From NCBI RefSeq assembly GCF_014529535.1, contig NW_023503372.1, positions 3,700,988-3,764,987 of the forward strand: 64,000 nucleotides of DNA. The letters run 5' to 3'. How positions within the stretch are numbered: the stretch's first letter is position 1; each line of letters opens with the position of its first letter. Position numbers and translations under genes: made by a program. Below are positions 22,976 to 35,481 of this stretch, piece after piece. This stretch comes from Bradysia coprophila (taxonomy: Eukaryota; Arthropoda; Insecta; Diptera; Sciaridae). The notes beneath the pieces are model-generated. The model had not been told where the DNA came from and searched no databases. It was given only the letters and a program-made list of their open reading frames with translations.

Positions 22976-24612
22976 CGGAAAATTTCGATGATCTTTAGGA
23001 AGTGATATTTTACACCTGGTGAAAGCTTATGTTTAGATCAGCCACTTAGGTTTTGGACATTAACTAATCGTAGCTTTGTAAAGCAAACTTCCAAAATAAA
23101 TTCGTATTCGATGTCCTATGGATACCTATGATCTGAAAAATAGGTTCAGACACCTATGAGTTGATCGTGGAGACAGTGACACCCAAATTATCTGATGACT
23201 CATTTTCCGTAAAGCGAAAAGAACAGAAATTTTAGCATAGAGATCAACCTTTTAGTGTGGAACGGGCTCAGAAATACATAATTGGTTGTGTCAGCTCGGA
23301 TTTTTGGGTATCGGGGAATCTGGCACAAGGTGCCAAAACAATGCACTTTTGAACTACGTAAAAGGTGAACTCGCACACGCAAATGCTCTTTAGCCATGTC
23401 ATCGACTCCTTTTACAAAGTTTTGGTATCGAAAAATCGTGTGTGAGTTCACCTTTTTACGTAGTTGAAAATTGCGTTGTTTTAGTGCCGTGTACCAAATT
23501 ACCCCACACCGATTTTTGAAAAAACCTCAACCCGCTTCTTTCAGAACCTAGACGGAAAATGGTTAAATTCTTGAATAAGGGCCGAACCCTTCTAAGGCAA
23601 ATCTTTGAAAAATCCTTTACAGTGGAGGTCTGTCTCATAAAACTGCTCATATACGTTTTAAAACTTTTTACCACTACCACGTGCATGCGCGTAACTATTT
23701 CACCCGTACAATCACTTTTGTTTACATGATAAGACCAGCTGAAAATGCAAATCAATGACTAAACTTCACTGACGTCCACTGTATTAGAAGAACCCCCAAA
23801 CAGATAAATTGAACAATCATTTGAAATCTGTAATTTCTGACTAATTTTGATTATTGAAATGGAAAGTTTTCGCTTACTGTCTCCAAATTATTTGAACGTT
23901 TCATCCTCTTCAGGAGTATTTTCATCAACAGATCCGCTTTACTCAGAAACGCCTAATGAAGTGACCTTAACGACATAAACTGCATACCAAATTTGCACTA
24001 AGATTGCAACTAAAGTCACATGGTATGCAGCGTAAAATTAATCGGTAATTACTCGGAGCAATTTCCATCCAATATTTTGAGGCATAAATTAAGTCAATGT
24101 CTGTGTTACATGCCTTATAATGATAATATGTCAGAACGTAACATTCATTGATCATTGAAATTTAAATTTTGTGAATTTCATTACAGTCCGAAAATAACAA
24201 ACAAATTATTCACACACGCAAATCCTTGCTTTGAAACTGTGAGAATACGAATTAATCATACTTCGGCTACTTTACTTGCATAGACGATCAATATAGGTGT
24301 GCTAAGTCTGCTGGCTGATGTTAATACAGTATATAGCATAGTTTACTCAGCAATATAGTGCAAGTAATGCACAAAAATAATTACAATAATTTTATGTCGT
24401 TAAATGTATGCTGTAAAACCAGACTCATTAATAGACTTAGCTATATGCAACGGTTTTTATGTTTATAGTGTTGAAAGGTGGAGGCCCATACATGTTATAC
24501 TATTACTATTATCTGCCGAACAAAAGGGCACCTCTACGACTGCAGCAAAGACAACAATTAATTAATTCTCGTGCGTAGATTGAAAATGCAATTTGAGCTC
24601 AAAATAAAATTG
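22976..24612. other. Intergenic with one foldback element
   Basis: Holds the TIR element at 23312-23505 described separately. A stretch near 23160 (GTGGAGACAGTGACACCCAA) resembles the repeat family seen at 33.0 and 49.2 kb. No gene. Confidence 0.5.
23312..23505. mobile_element. TIR element, family A copy 1
   Basis: Left end GGGGAATCTGGCACAAGGTG then AACTACGTAAAAGGTGAACT; right end is the inverted form (AGTTCACCTTTTTACGTAGTT .. GGTACACGGCAC-like, ending AATTACCCC). A longer copy lies at 40343-40748. Confidence 0.65.
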
Positions 24613-24620
24613 TATATAAG
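24613..24620 (+). promoter_or_regulatory. TATA box of the 24.7-kb cuticle gene
   Basis: TATATAAG about 72 bases upstream of the ATG at 24685, consistent with a TATA-driven cuticle gene with a short leader. Confidence 0.6.
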
Positions 24621-24684
24621 ATCAATGAAAGAACTGAACTGGTACCAGTCTAGCGTCTGATATTCGTGGATACAACAAATCAAA

Positions 24685-25235
24685 ATGTTCAGAGTAAGTT
24701 ACGTGTTAGAATTCACCAAATTGATTTTCTTTGTCTGATCTAAAACATTTTTGCTTTTTTCTCCTTCAACAACGTTCATCAGTTCGTAGTATTACTTGCC
24801 GTTGCTGCAGTTGCACATTCCCAATATGTTGCTCCAGCCATCACCACACAAAACCAAAACATCTACAGATCATACGGCAATCTAGGACAAGTGTCAACAT
24901 ACTCAAAATCCATCGACACCCCATTTTCATCGGTCAGCAAATCTGATGTACGAGTCAGTAATCCCGGTTATGCCGTTTCACCACTTGGCCATGCAACCTA
25001 TGCTGCCCCACTCGCTCATGCTGCTTATCCAGCTGCTTACCCAGCTGCCTATCACGGATACGCTGCTCCACTTGCTCATGCTGCCATTGCTCATCCAGCT
25101 GCTTATCATGGATATGGAGCACCAGTCGCAAAGGTTGGTGTTGCCCCAGGTCTTTTGGGTGTCGCCTACTCAGCAGCTCCCGCTGTCGCTCATATGACAT
25201 ACTCGAATGGTTTGGGAATTAATTACGCTTGGTAA
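24685..25235 (+). CDS. Retinin-like cuticle protein, 2 exons, 153 aa
   Basis: Exon 1 is only ATGTTCAGA (24685-24693) before GTAAGT. Exon 2 runs 24783-25235. This first-exon-of-three-codons structure is common in insect cuticle genes. Signal peptide MFRFVVLLAVAAVAHS. Residues about 38-60 carry the retinin-like motif (STYSKSIDTPFSSVSKSDV), followed by Ala/Tyr/His/Pro repeats (AAYPAAYPAAYHGYAAPLAH) and the C-terminus MTYSNGLGINYAW. Polyadenylation signal AATAAA at 25475. It lies 7 kb from the duplicated pair and is probably part of the same local cluster. Secreted structural protein by inference. Confidence 0.85.
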
Positions 25236-25480
25236 TTGATTGCGCTACAAAACAACAACAAAAACCTTCTCCATAACAAGCAACTCGCTGACCTTTTCAC
25301 TACATTCAAACACAGTGACCTCTTCAATCGCCCAAATTCTTTTCCAAATAATTTCCGTTTTATTTATGAAAAGAATTTTATTTATTCTCTGTAAGTTTAT
25401 TAATTAAACAAATCTGTCACCTCACGGCATACCAGTCTGATTAATGTTGATATCGTTTTGTAAAAATATTTTTGAATAAA

Positions 25481-26915
25481 ATCCAATTTTGAAATGGCGG
25501 CTTTTTTCAGTCTGCTGGGTGAGTTAGACGGTTGAAACTTTTCATCTGTTACCTAAATACATCGACGAGAAAAATAGCGTCTAGACTATATTGTCCTCTT
25601 ATATACAGAACGTTGTAATAAAACTAAAGAAGTAAAAGATGTTGCATCAAATACTCGGCGATACTTTGAGGAAAAGACGTTAAGATTTCACTTACTGTGG
25701 CGATGCGCTTGTATCGGAAGGTGAACATTCGAAGCTTATTTTTCAGTGAGAGAAATGGTTTTTTTTTGTAATTAAATTAACTGAAGCTACGGAGTGAGCC
25801 TGCACGAAATGCGAACACTTAAACGGCTTGACTGACCTAAATACCTCACAAATCCGTTTTTTTTCAATCAAATTCTTTGAATTCTGAAACTTGGAAGATG
25901 GTCACCTCAATGATCCTAGAAGTACAGAATAGAACCCAAAAAAATCTCAGAAATCCTTCAAAGCATACAACATACAACTTTGATAATTTCGAAAGCTGAA
26001 AAAAACGCTCGTCGCCTACATATTCCAGTCTGCTTCAAATTCCACATGTCACAAACGGCGTAGCAGTCCTGAGTACTTCGAACGGAGCTAAAAACTCACC
26101 TCACTTTTTCGAATAAAAATATCTTCACATTTCTATAGGAGACAAGTGGTTTATTTACCTTTCGCATCAACTGCCCTCTTATCAACATGTTCTACAATTT
26201 CCTCTCTGACCTGTCACCATCCGACATCTTTTACTTTATCATCTCGGTTTCTCCAACAAATCGTATTCAGTGCTTTTGAGACTCGAGACCTTAGGAAACG
26301 GAACTGGTTAGAAACTCATCCGTATAGTAGATGCCAGTTACTGATTTTTAATTGCAACTTTCTGCCCCATTTTAATAAGAATATCTCAGGGTGATGATTG
26401 AAAATTACACAGAACTTTGCGTAATGTGTTGCGAAAGGACAATGAAAAAAGGCGTCTGCTGGTTGTGTAAAATGCTATATTGGCAATTTTATTCTTCAAA
26501 TTTACAGATTTGTTTGATCGTAATGACATTTTGAGTTATGGACGAGTGAACGGAAAAGACACACTCAATTAAACCATTGATCCACAGCCCACAAACGAAA
26601 AATTATCATCGATGTAGTTTAACGCCGCCGCTGCCTAGAAACATTTTTTTTTTTTGACAATGAGATCGTTGATGGTCATTGACAACAAAGAGTTACAAAA
26701 AATTCAAAGGAAAAAGGGAAAGAAAAGTTTTCAGTTAAATTAACTTCACTTAATGGTAACACATTTATTCTAGTATCGTCAGTTTTTACAATGGAGAAAA
26801 GGAAGGGGAAAAACTAAATTTATTTAAAAAAAAAAACCAAAATCATGTAATTTGAGCGCATTCTCAGAAGTATAATTTTACGAGTTGAATGGAGGAAATC
26901 GTTTAATTTTGGGAT
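25481..26915. other. Intergenic
   Basis: Convergent spacer between the cuticle gene and CSN7. AT-rich with homopolymer runs. The frame at 26146-26394 has no recognisable content. Confidence 0.5.
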
Positions 26916-29900
26916 TTAGAACCATAGCTTACTTGTCGGTTTATTACCTTTAGGCTTAACACCTTTTTTGCGATTATCTGAACTGGATGTGTCTCTAGTA
27001 TCACTCGACATTGGTGCGTCATCGCCATCGGGTAATTGTGATTTAAGCGATGTCTTCAACATCTGTATCTGAAAAGCGAAATGAATTTGATGTTATTGAA
27101 GCTCTAGCGAATTATAAATGATGGTTCGAAATCGCAAACGGTTGTAGAAGTATTCTGTTCAGGGGAGCAGAACTGCTCCCATTTATTGTGACTCTTGTCA
27201 ACGAAAAATTAGTAAAAATTAAGGTTTACAAACTTCCGGCAAGCGTACACTGTTGGAGAATCAGATAGATTTAAGAGGTGAAGAGAACCAATTGCAATTG
27301 AAAAACACCTAATGGACCGTAATGCAGATGGGAGATACATTTAAACGATTGCTTCTTGGTATACCCACGAAATAATCCTGTCAGCGAAGTGAAGAAATTA
27401 AATTTCGCTTCGTTCAACAGCTCAGGCTGTGTCCCAATGATTATTAATTGAGTCACACTTATCCCAGCCCAATTTGTTTTGTTTTTCAGCTGGTTCACTC
27501 ATACAACCTCACTGCTTTATATACGTGTTCATACGAGAGAAGAACTCCGAAAAAGATGGTTGGATGAAGTGGAAGAAGAATTACGAAAGAAGAGACAAAT
27601 TGTGGAGTCAGCCAAGAATGGTATCTACGAGTCATAGCCATATCCCAACAATTACCTACTCTAATGGAATAATCAACCAACAAAATCCACCAACAAAAAA
27701 TCAAATTTATTTACTTCTATGTTCATAAATGTCAATTACAATAGTCCCAAGTGAACCAGGCGAGGAAGTTCAGCATTGATAAAATCTTTGAATCGGGGTT
27801 CATTAAATAGTTTAGCCTTCAGCGCTTTCGAATCACCAGTTGTTAAGTATTCACTAAGCTTAGCCGTATCCAACAAAAAGAATATTTGGAAACAGACGCA
27901 CTTCACCACTTCCATCTGACCATGCCTCAAAAGTTCCATTTGAAGATCGTGCAATGATGGAATGTTTCCAGTAAATTGGAGGCTCTTCAAGGTATTTGAA
28001 AATTCGACATAGTAATCGTGAATGATCTCGCTGCGACGAGCTCTGCGGTTTTCATCCGATATCATGTTGTACAGAGCGTAGAAAAGATCGACACATGGAC
28101 TCGCCACAACGGACACCTGATAATCCAAGAAAAAGAAATCCTCGATGGTCTCGCCGTTTAATTTGAACAGCAGATTCTTGATGTGAAAATCGCCATGGTT
28201 CAAAACATTATACCCGTTCGGATCCGGTTCGTAGAGCCGTTGTCCCATTGCAATGAACTTTTCACGAAAACGTCTCAGTCTCTCCACGTATTCATCCATT
28301 CCACCCCAAGACGTTAGCACATCACACAGTACGACGAATGGCTCATTTAAAAATGTTTCTCGTATCATCGAATCTTCCATATGGAACATTGACGCTTTGA
28401 ATCGACTCAAATCAGCTGATTTCTGTTTGATCAGGAAGAATCCGGCTGCATGATATTTGGCTAGCCTTTGAAACACACGCTTCGAGTCTTCATAATTGGG
28501 CAATGGTTGAGTGATTCTCACATAGCCTTGAGCTCCAAGATCTTCCATGACAATAGCCCGATGCGGTTCTGTCTGTTGATATATGAGTTTCGGATGAGTT
28601 TTCGCAGAATCACCAACGGAAGCCAGTAGATTGTCGATGTCGTGCAGTGGTCCATCATACATATCTTGCTCGGTAACATAAATTGGTGACGTTTCACAAA
28701 ATTCACTCTCAATGCCAGATGTTGGCGGTAATTTTATCACAACTGATAACGAGCCAGCACCTTGTATCGACGTTGTGTAATTGATTTCAGCACGAAGAAT
28801 CAAAGACACAAAATTTTCGCCAGGCTTTGCATTTGTTTTGACATCGAAATTCGACACTTCCGCCTTATCGTCGGCCGTATGATGTCGGATTACAGTTGTG
28901 AAGAATTCTTTGTTTACCCATGACGGTACGTTCACTGCCATCGTTAAAGCGTTCGGTCGAATTACCAAAATATTACTGAAGTGTGTCTGATTCGATGTGT
29001 GATTGACTTATGTGGTGCAATCCAAAAAAATTACTTTATTTATGTGATGAGATAACACAAGCACGTTTGGTTGGATCACTACTATAATATACACACCGAT
29101 AGTCGATTTTGATGGTAAATGGTAAAACCTTTGAACGCGTATTTTTGTGTGAGAAGCAGAAATATCGAAGTGTTTATGTGTGTGTGCTTTGTTTTGGAAA
29201 TTACCCATACAGTTCCATTCGTACATGCTGTGAAACCATTAGAGATTTGATGAATTGTTTAATAGGTGGAAACGGAATGATTTCACGAAAAGTGTGAACT
29301 AACTTTACGCAATACTAAAGATCATGGTCTCATCAAGTGAATCATAGATTATGCGGTACGTTCTAAGCCTTGAATAGAAACTCTCAGAATAATCCCAGAC
29401 TTACAGTCTAGTTGTTGAATGTGGATATAGGTGTACCATTCTCACCTTTACCAAAATAAATCTTTTAGACATTTTCGTCCTGTTTTTTGTTCTTTCCTAT
29501 ACGCTATCATAAGAAAATGAAAGAAAATTTTGGAGAAAGAAAACCATGACTTTGGTATGTGACCAAAGTTCCTGACGATCGATTTTCAGAGCCAATTGGA
29601 AACTTCAATAATTCAAAAATATACTCGAACATCAGTGGATATTATGGCTCCTTTTAGAACTCGTTCAGGAACTAAAAATTCGTTAGTGAAGATTTTGACA
29701 TATTTTATATGAAAGAAGTGTCAAAATTCTCACCAGTGAAACTTAACGAAGAGTTTCTGAATGAGCTCTTAATGGTATTTCGATAGATCATCTTCAATGC
29801 CCTTTGAAATGCTATCCACGTTAAGAACTGCCATGACTGCCATGTCATTTGAACGAAAGATCTTGAACCGCCGCCTGTTATTCGTTCTCTTTTTTACATA

Positions 29901-32397
29901 GGATTTTAAATTTAGTACTCAAATGGCAGCTCCTTTTTGACATTAAATTTTGGGTTAAATAAAACACAACGACAATAATCTGAGGCTACGTTTGAAAGTA
30001 CCGTGACTTGAAGATGATCTATAGAGAATGCTAATAAAGAAAGATCTTGAAAATCTTTTATTTTCATTTTGGTTGATCGGGACTAAAACTATGCTCAACT
30101 TGGACTTCTAGGAGTTGAAAAGTTCAAAATAAACCAATTCTCGGCAGGTTTTCTCTGACTGGAACCCGAACCTGAACTAAAATTTCAGGTTCGACACGAA
30201 CTTGAAGTACACCTTAATTGGTTCGACCCGAATCTGACCCGAACCCAAACTTGACCTTCGGGTTTGACCCGAACCTGATCTGAACCAGTGATTTTCTGAA
30301 TGGATCAGGTTCGGGTTCGTGAAAATTTGTGATTTATGCAAACATTTCGGGTAACCCGAACACGACAGGTCAGATTTTGAGGTTCAGGTCAAGTTCGGGT
30401 CGACTCTGAAATTTTAGTCCAGGTTGAAATGCGTTTCGAGTGTGTTCTAAATGGAAATAGGTCAACCCAATCCGAGGCTAAGTTAAAGGCTTGGAATTTA
30501 ATTTCAGTTCTGACCATAGTCTGAAAAATGATTTTTCGGGGTTTATGAACACAGTGTCAGCCGGAAAATCAAGTTCGTAGAAGAAACTTTATGAAAATTT
30601 TCACATTCCGAGTCGCGCAAGACAATTTTCATTTTCATATAATTCGCTAAAAATACACAGCTGATTGACATTTATGTATGACGTTTATAGAGTCAGCTGT
30701 TCATATTTAGTAAATTACATGTAAATGCAAATTGTCTCGCGCGAATCGGAACGTGAAAATTTTCATATAGTTTCTTCTACAAACTTTTTCTAGATCGTGT
30801 TGAGTATCGGAAAAACGATCAGCACCTGGAAAACTCGAACTCGATTTTCCGGCTGACACTGTCTAGAACATGAATCACTTGAATCTTTTGTGGTCCAACC
30901 CAAAATTCATGTGAATCTGATTCAGGGACGGATCCAGAAAATCTTCTGACCTAGACGACTGGAAGTTTTTAAAGATCTAACCGGGGTGATCATTGATTTA
31001 ATGAATTTTCTGAATACAAAAACAATAGAACTTAAGCTTGTGACATGGGCGCCCGCGCCTCATCTGATTATAATACACAGGACGGCTCAACTTACTTGCC
31101 ATCATAATATATAATGATTAAAGCCTCAACCGCGATAGAAAAAGACAAAATGAGTCACAATTTCCTTACAAATGTCGTCAGAATTTCTTTCGTTTCCTGA
31201 TCTCCAACAGACATTTCAAAGAAGTTAACCCAAGAAAACATCCTTAAACTTCAAATGCATCGGAAATCTTCAAAAAAAAAAAACTTAAAAGAAACATTCC
31301 GAACAATCAAAAATACATCAAAATCTCGCACAGCGTTCTCCTTGACTTTCATGAGTCTTCCATGAGTTGGGTAAATTTCGCCAGAATTGTCACAATTTAA
31401 AGACGGGAAACTGTTCTTGGAGCAAGTGAAAAAGGGCTACATCGCGTCGCGGGTCATATATTTTCGAATCGAAACACATTTCCGCGCTAAAACAAAATTT
31501 AATGGAAACTAACCTCTTGCTCAATGGTTTCCTTGTGTTTGGTACGACGAGCCTTCTCCAAATTCGCCCGTTCAATTTGCTTTTCGATGCACGACAGAAC
31601 CGTTTCACACGAGTCGCACCATTCACGTAACGTAGCTGAAATGTTACCAATATCGTTCCATTGAATGTCCCTGCCGATAGCATAATCAACTTCCAATTGA
31701 CTGTTGCGTTGATCCAATTTGCCGTGAATAATATCTGTTGGTGTGTAGAAAGAAACAGGTTGAGTTTCATTGGACGTACATTCAACGCGATGAAAAGGAA
31801 TTCTTGCGAGTTTTTAACGCGGCTCACACAGGGCCGTAATAAGCGAAACCCCCCAATCAAAAATTGAGTTCGACTAACCTGCGTAAATCGATTCGATGAT
31901 CAAGTCTTCCAAATCTCGAACATTTTTGATGTCCAATTCTACCAACAGATCTTTGTATGGAATCACTTTGCTGCGAATGGCCATTGTAACAATCGTCAAG
32001 TGCTGCAATTTCTTTATCATCAACGGGGACAGTTCCAACAGTTGTTCCTTGTTATCCAAATATTGTTTGTATGTTCCGTACGCGAACAATTTTAATGTGT
32101 TGAAGTACCGCGAATTGGGACCATTTTCTAACTGGAAATGTCATGGTCATTGGAATCAATTTCTTCATTATGATTCAACGATGCATTCGTTTATTGTGTT
32201 AACAGTCTCACCTCGATGATGTTGGGCATAACCAGCAGTTCCCCGAAAACGTGGACACCAGGCGCTTCTAACACTTGTTTGATTAGATCTAGGCATGCGG
32301 CTCCTTTTGCGGATTTTGCAAGCAACACAAACTGTTCCAGCGGATTGTGGGTTGCAGCTGGTATAATGGATTCGATATCATCCGTCATTACAGACAT
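26916..32397 (-). CDS. CSN7: COP9 signalosome complex subunit 7, 4 exons, 270 aa
   Basis: Exons (minus) 32397-32212, 32131-31879, 31734-31514 and 27068-26916 join in phase (813 nt). The N-terminus ([34 protein letters not shown]) and the middle ([31 protein letters not shown]) are diagnostic for CSN7. The PCI domain covers roughly residues 60-165, followed by a coiled-coil helix and a Ser/Lys-rich tail. CSN7 is a scaffold subunit of the nuclear/cytoplasmic complex that removes NEDD8 from cullin-RING ligases. Total length matches the family (about 260-280 aa). The last exon is 4.4 kb away behind an intron that contains a separate EcKinase gene. The assignment of exon 4 rests on phase, length and Lys/Ser composition. 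Confidence 0.88.
27736..28941 (-). CDS. EcKinase-like (CHK / DUF1679) small-molecule kinase, 401 aa
   Basis: A single uninterrupted exon. The start is the first ATG in frame (28941, [14 protein letters not shown]). The frame is open nine codons further up without an ATG. The kinase-like fold is shown by the MEDLGAQG hinge region near residue 132, the Brenner-type catalytic loop HGDFHIKN at about 249-256, and FLDYQ (metal-binding Asp) at about 271-275. Length matches the insect EcKinase family (400-420 aa), whose members phosphorylate ecdysteroids or, as inferred for many, xenobiotics. These genes are multi-copy in insects and often intronless. It sits on the same strand inside an intron of CSN7. 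Substrate cannot be told from sequence. Confidence 0.88.
   Translation of the reverse strand: MAVNVPSWVNKEFFTTVIRHHTADDKAEVSNFDVKTNAKPGENFVSLILRAEINYTTSIQGAGSLSVVIKLPPTSGIESEFCETSPIYVTEQDMYDGPLHDIDNLLASVGDSAKTHPKLIYQQTEPHRAIVMEDLGAQGYVRITQPLPNYEDSKRVFQRLAKYHAAGFFLIKQKSADLSRFKASMFHMEDSMIRETFLNEPFVVLCDVLTSWGGMDEYVERLRRFREKFIAMGQRLYEPDPNGYNVLNHGDFHIKNLLFKLNGETIEDFFFLDYQVSVVASPCVDLFYALYNMISDENRRARRSEIIHDYYVEFSNTLKSLQFTGNIPSLHDLQMELLRHGQMEVVKCVCFQIFFLLDTAKLSEYLTTGDSKALKAKLFNEPRFKDFINAELPRLVHLGLL
30160..30430. repeat. GGTTCGGGTCGA / ACCCGAACCTGA repeat block
   Basis: Many imperfect copies of ACCCGAACCTGA and its complement, in both orientations, within about 270 bp (for example GACCCGAACCCAAACTTGAC and GATCAGGTTCGGGTTCG). 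It reads like a decayed short-motif satellite able to form hairpins. Confidence 0.65.
30551..30862. mobile_element. 312-bp foldback element in the CSN7 intron
   Basis: Starts ACAGTGTCAGCCGGAAAATC and ends GATTTTCCGGCTGACACTGT, exact inverted ends. The inner arms are imperfectly complementary (GAAAATTTTCACATTCCGA against CGGAACGTGAAAATTTTC). Non-coding. TSD not clear. Confidence 0.7.
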
Positions 32398-34031
32398 TTT
32401 CGTGGGATTAGTTTCGACTAAATATCGGTACTCTAAGCGAAAAATCTGTCTGAATGGAACTTTTTGTTCCTGCCGACGAAAGAATTAAACTTTTGTTTAT
32501 TTTAAAGATAAAATGTCAATATTTTGCTCTATGCAGTGAGTACGTTTAATGTTTCAAATATGCACTTTAGCGACTTGCCGAAAAGTGAGTTAAGGCGCGA
32601 ACATTTGTAGTTTGTTGATCATTTTTCGCAAGCCTCAACAAAGTGACTACGTACCTAATCCAACTTCGCATGCAAAGGGCCTAAAATCCTAGAAAACCTT
32701 AAAAATGCCTCCATTTTCGGGCCGTCGCATATAAAATAAGGTGGTTGTGGCAATAGATCTTTTGTTTCTGGGTAAATGGCTAACGAAATAAGTGTTACGT
32801 TACACCCATTTACCCGGTACATTATTGCATTTAGATGAGATTTTGCTTAACGTTTACTTGCGTTTGTGATGTTAAAACGCCCCCACACACTGTTGCACAT
32901 TGTTGAATGAGAAGGAAATATAATTGAGACCAGTTATTTTAACTTGTCTTCGGAGATATGTCAAAAATGTATATGGAAATATGCAATGTCAAGCAAGGTT
33001 CTGAAAGAACCAGGTTAAGACAACTCTGAGTTGATCACGAAGGCAGTGACACACAAATTGAGTTCAGCGGCTACGAAGTTTATATGAAAAAGGCAACGTA
33101 ACAAAAACAAAATTCCGAATTTTCCTAAAACACATTTTCTTGAAGTTGATTTCATACACAATTTGTACTCAGTGCGTTTATCGATTTCGGTGTCAATTGC
33201 CCCCGTGGGTGTCTTAACCTGTTCTTTCACAACCTTGATGCCAAGTATCCCAAGTTATAATTAACTGGTCTTTGGAACTCTGAATTCATTCATGACAGCT
33301 GACCCTCAGATCAATCAAATTTTACTCTTTTCACTCTCCGTGAACACTCTATAAGAGAACCTTGGGTATGTTAGCCTGTTTTTCCAGAATCTTGGGTGTC
33401 CTAACCTGTTCTTTCAGAACCTTGGTAAAAAAATACCGTTTTAACTGTAATCACTAGAATATTAGTTGGTGGTTAAGCCGTGATAATATCTGGTAGTGCC
33501 GTACCTTTTACACTATAACTTTTTCACTTACGGTGTAGAATGAGAGAGGTGACACAGTGCTCTTTATGACCCGTTCGTTGGATTTAAGAGAAAATTATAA
33601 ATGTTGTCCACCCACAGCACTGCTCCTAGCATGAACATATAAAGCCAAAAACACCGAATTCTTGTATGACCTTTCCCGAATTCGTTTTCTGTCTTATTTG
33701 CAGAGATCTGCAAACCCTTAATAGCCGACGAAAGGTACACTTCCTTCTGGGCCTAGTCGTAGGTCAAATTGTCAAATTGTCGTTACCCACCTTACTAAAA
33801 GTTTCTGCAGTTGTTAGTGAAACAATTTTTTTTTTTTTTTATTCAATTCGGACTCCTCCCGACCCAGTAAAAGACACAACCAATTACGACAACAGAAGAT
33901 AAAATTTATTCGAAACGAAATCAAAATTATTGAAAATTCGAATCTTTTATGTCAATTGAAATATGACACGCAATCGCGTGGATAAAATTAACAAATGTTC
34001 CGTATGTAGGTCTTTTCCGGCGTCACAGAAT
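32398..34031. other. Intergenic with one MITE copy
   Basis: Contains the 32998-33237 TIR element and related loose ends at 33361-33425 (CCTAACCTGTTCTTTCAGAA). No gene seen. Confidence 0.5.
32998..33237. mobile_element. TIR element, family B copy
   Basis: Left end GGTTCTGAAAGAACCAGGTT-AAGACA, right end TGTCTTAACCTGTTCTTTCA, then CAACCTTG. Contains the GTTGATCACGAAGGCAGTGA motif also seen near 49.2 and 55.1 kb. Confidence 0.6.
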
Positions 34032-34986
34032 CTACAGTGACCGCTTCACGGTGTCTGGATAAATTGGATAGAATGGACTTTCAAAGGATCGTCTCCGATG
34101 GCTTTCGATCATGCAACCCATTATCATCCAGGACGTTTCGCAGCTGAAATATTAGGGAAATGTTTCTTGTTGATATTTCATTCACTTTCAATCAAATGTG
34201 AACATTCAATTACTTATCGCCAGTAGGATCGATTATATCTCTGCATTCGTAGGCAGCCATTTCATAGGAGTATATGAGCTGGTTACACATGTGATGCAAG
34301 TCTTTAACTTCCAACCAGGGACCGGTACCATAACAGTAATCTTTAGCAATCAAATAGGGCACTTGTGCATTGATCACTTCATATATTTTCTGTTGAGTTC
34401 GGATCGGTTTTTTGGTTATGTCGAATGATGTGTAATTAAACCGAAGTTGCTTGATCTGTGCCATATATGCTGTCTTGTTAAGGCCATCATCAGTCATCTG
34501 GATGCAATCAGGTGATTTGTTGAAAAGCTATTGTGTGTTTGAATCGAGACACGTTTGATGATAGCGGTACTTACCACGCCCATTTTACGCAGCGTACAGT
34601 CGACAAGACATCTACGAGTATTGTTCACAATCGGGTCAACTTCATTAGTTGGAGCATTGGAAAATAGGTCAACTCTGTTTTTGAAGCCCGACACTGCGTA
34701 TGTTTCATTGCATTGCAGCCACGTTTCATTGATTCTGTGTACCAATGTATCGAATTGATGGCGCAATATTTTTTGCAAATCACCGGTGAAAAAGCTTTGA
34801 CCGCTTTCGTCCGTTCGAGAAGTCTGTAAAGAGTCGTACTGTCGAAACGGCGTCTAGATTATCGTGGATAATTCGGTCGTAACTCACATTTACAATATTG
34901 GTCGGAGGTGTTTGAGGATTGGCAAACATAAGAGACAAATTTAGCGCAATTGCGCACACAGTTACACAAACGGTAATGAACTTCAT
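34032..34986 (-). CDS. Odorant-binding-protein family member, 4 exons, 257 aa
   Basis: Exons (minus) 34986-34888, 34823-34575, 34527-34214 and 34143-34032 join in phase (774 nt). Signal peptide MKFITVCVTVCAIALNLSLM. Family evidence is the cysteine spacing: RRCLVDC (C2-x3-C3), and across the exon 3/4 junction YEC-x10-DNC-x8-MGC, which is the classical C4/C5-x8-C6 pattern. C1 is in WLQCNETY. Three additional cysteines (PDC, DYC, HMC) and a total length almost twice that of a classical OBP make it an atypical, extended member. OBPs are secreted carriers of small hydrophobic ligands; the ligand and tissue cannot be inferred. Several N-glycosylation sites (NETW, NNT, NYT) are present. Without the last exon the frame would end at 34210 and lose the diagnostic cysteines. 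Confidence 0.72.
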
Positions 34987-35481
34987 TATGAAGCTTTAGA
35001 ATACTGAACGTAACAGTAAGGCTGTTGTGTGAATACTGATGGTCAAGCTAACCAAAATTTTTCACCTTCGATGATTTCGATTTTCTGATTCTGATAATGT
35101 TGGCAAGATTGTGTGCAGATTTAAGAGCAATACGTTCTTCGTTGAAATCAACTCTACATTCGGGCGTTAATTAAATTATTTTCTCGATGATTTGTTTGTA
35201 GATTAAAATTGCGAGTTTTCGGTCATGCAACTAAATCCAGCCAATATTTTGTGTTCTATTGTTTAAACAATAGATGGCGGAATTTAGATGAATGGCCGAA
35301 CACTGGTGATTTTACCCTATCCAAAGCTCGGAAAATTCCCTATTCCTCTCCATATTTCGTTCAAGTTTCGTACCCTCTTCGACCCTCCCAGGGTGATGTA
35401 AGTCTTATTGCATGAGTTTCATTAAACTGAATGTTTCGTTCATTTATTTAAACAAGATCGTCAGCACGATCAACATTTATC

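Larger units (their letters stand above)
27069..31513 (-). other. Intron 3 of CSN7 (4445 bp) hosting other elements
   Basis: Besides the EcKinase gene (27736-28941) it contains an ACCCGAACCTGA-type repeat block (30160-30430) and a 312-bp foldback element (30551-30862). Elsewhere AT-rich. No other gene recognised. Confidence 0.7.
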
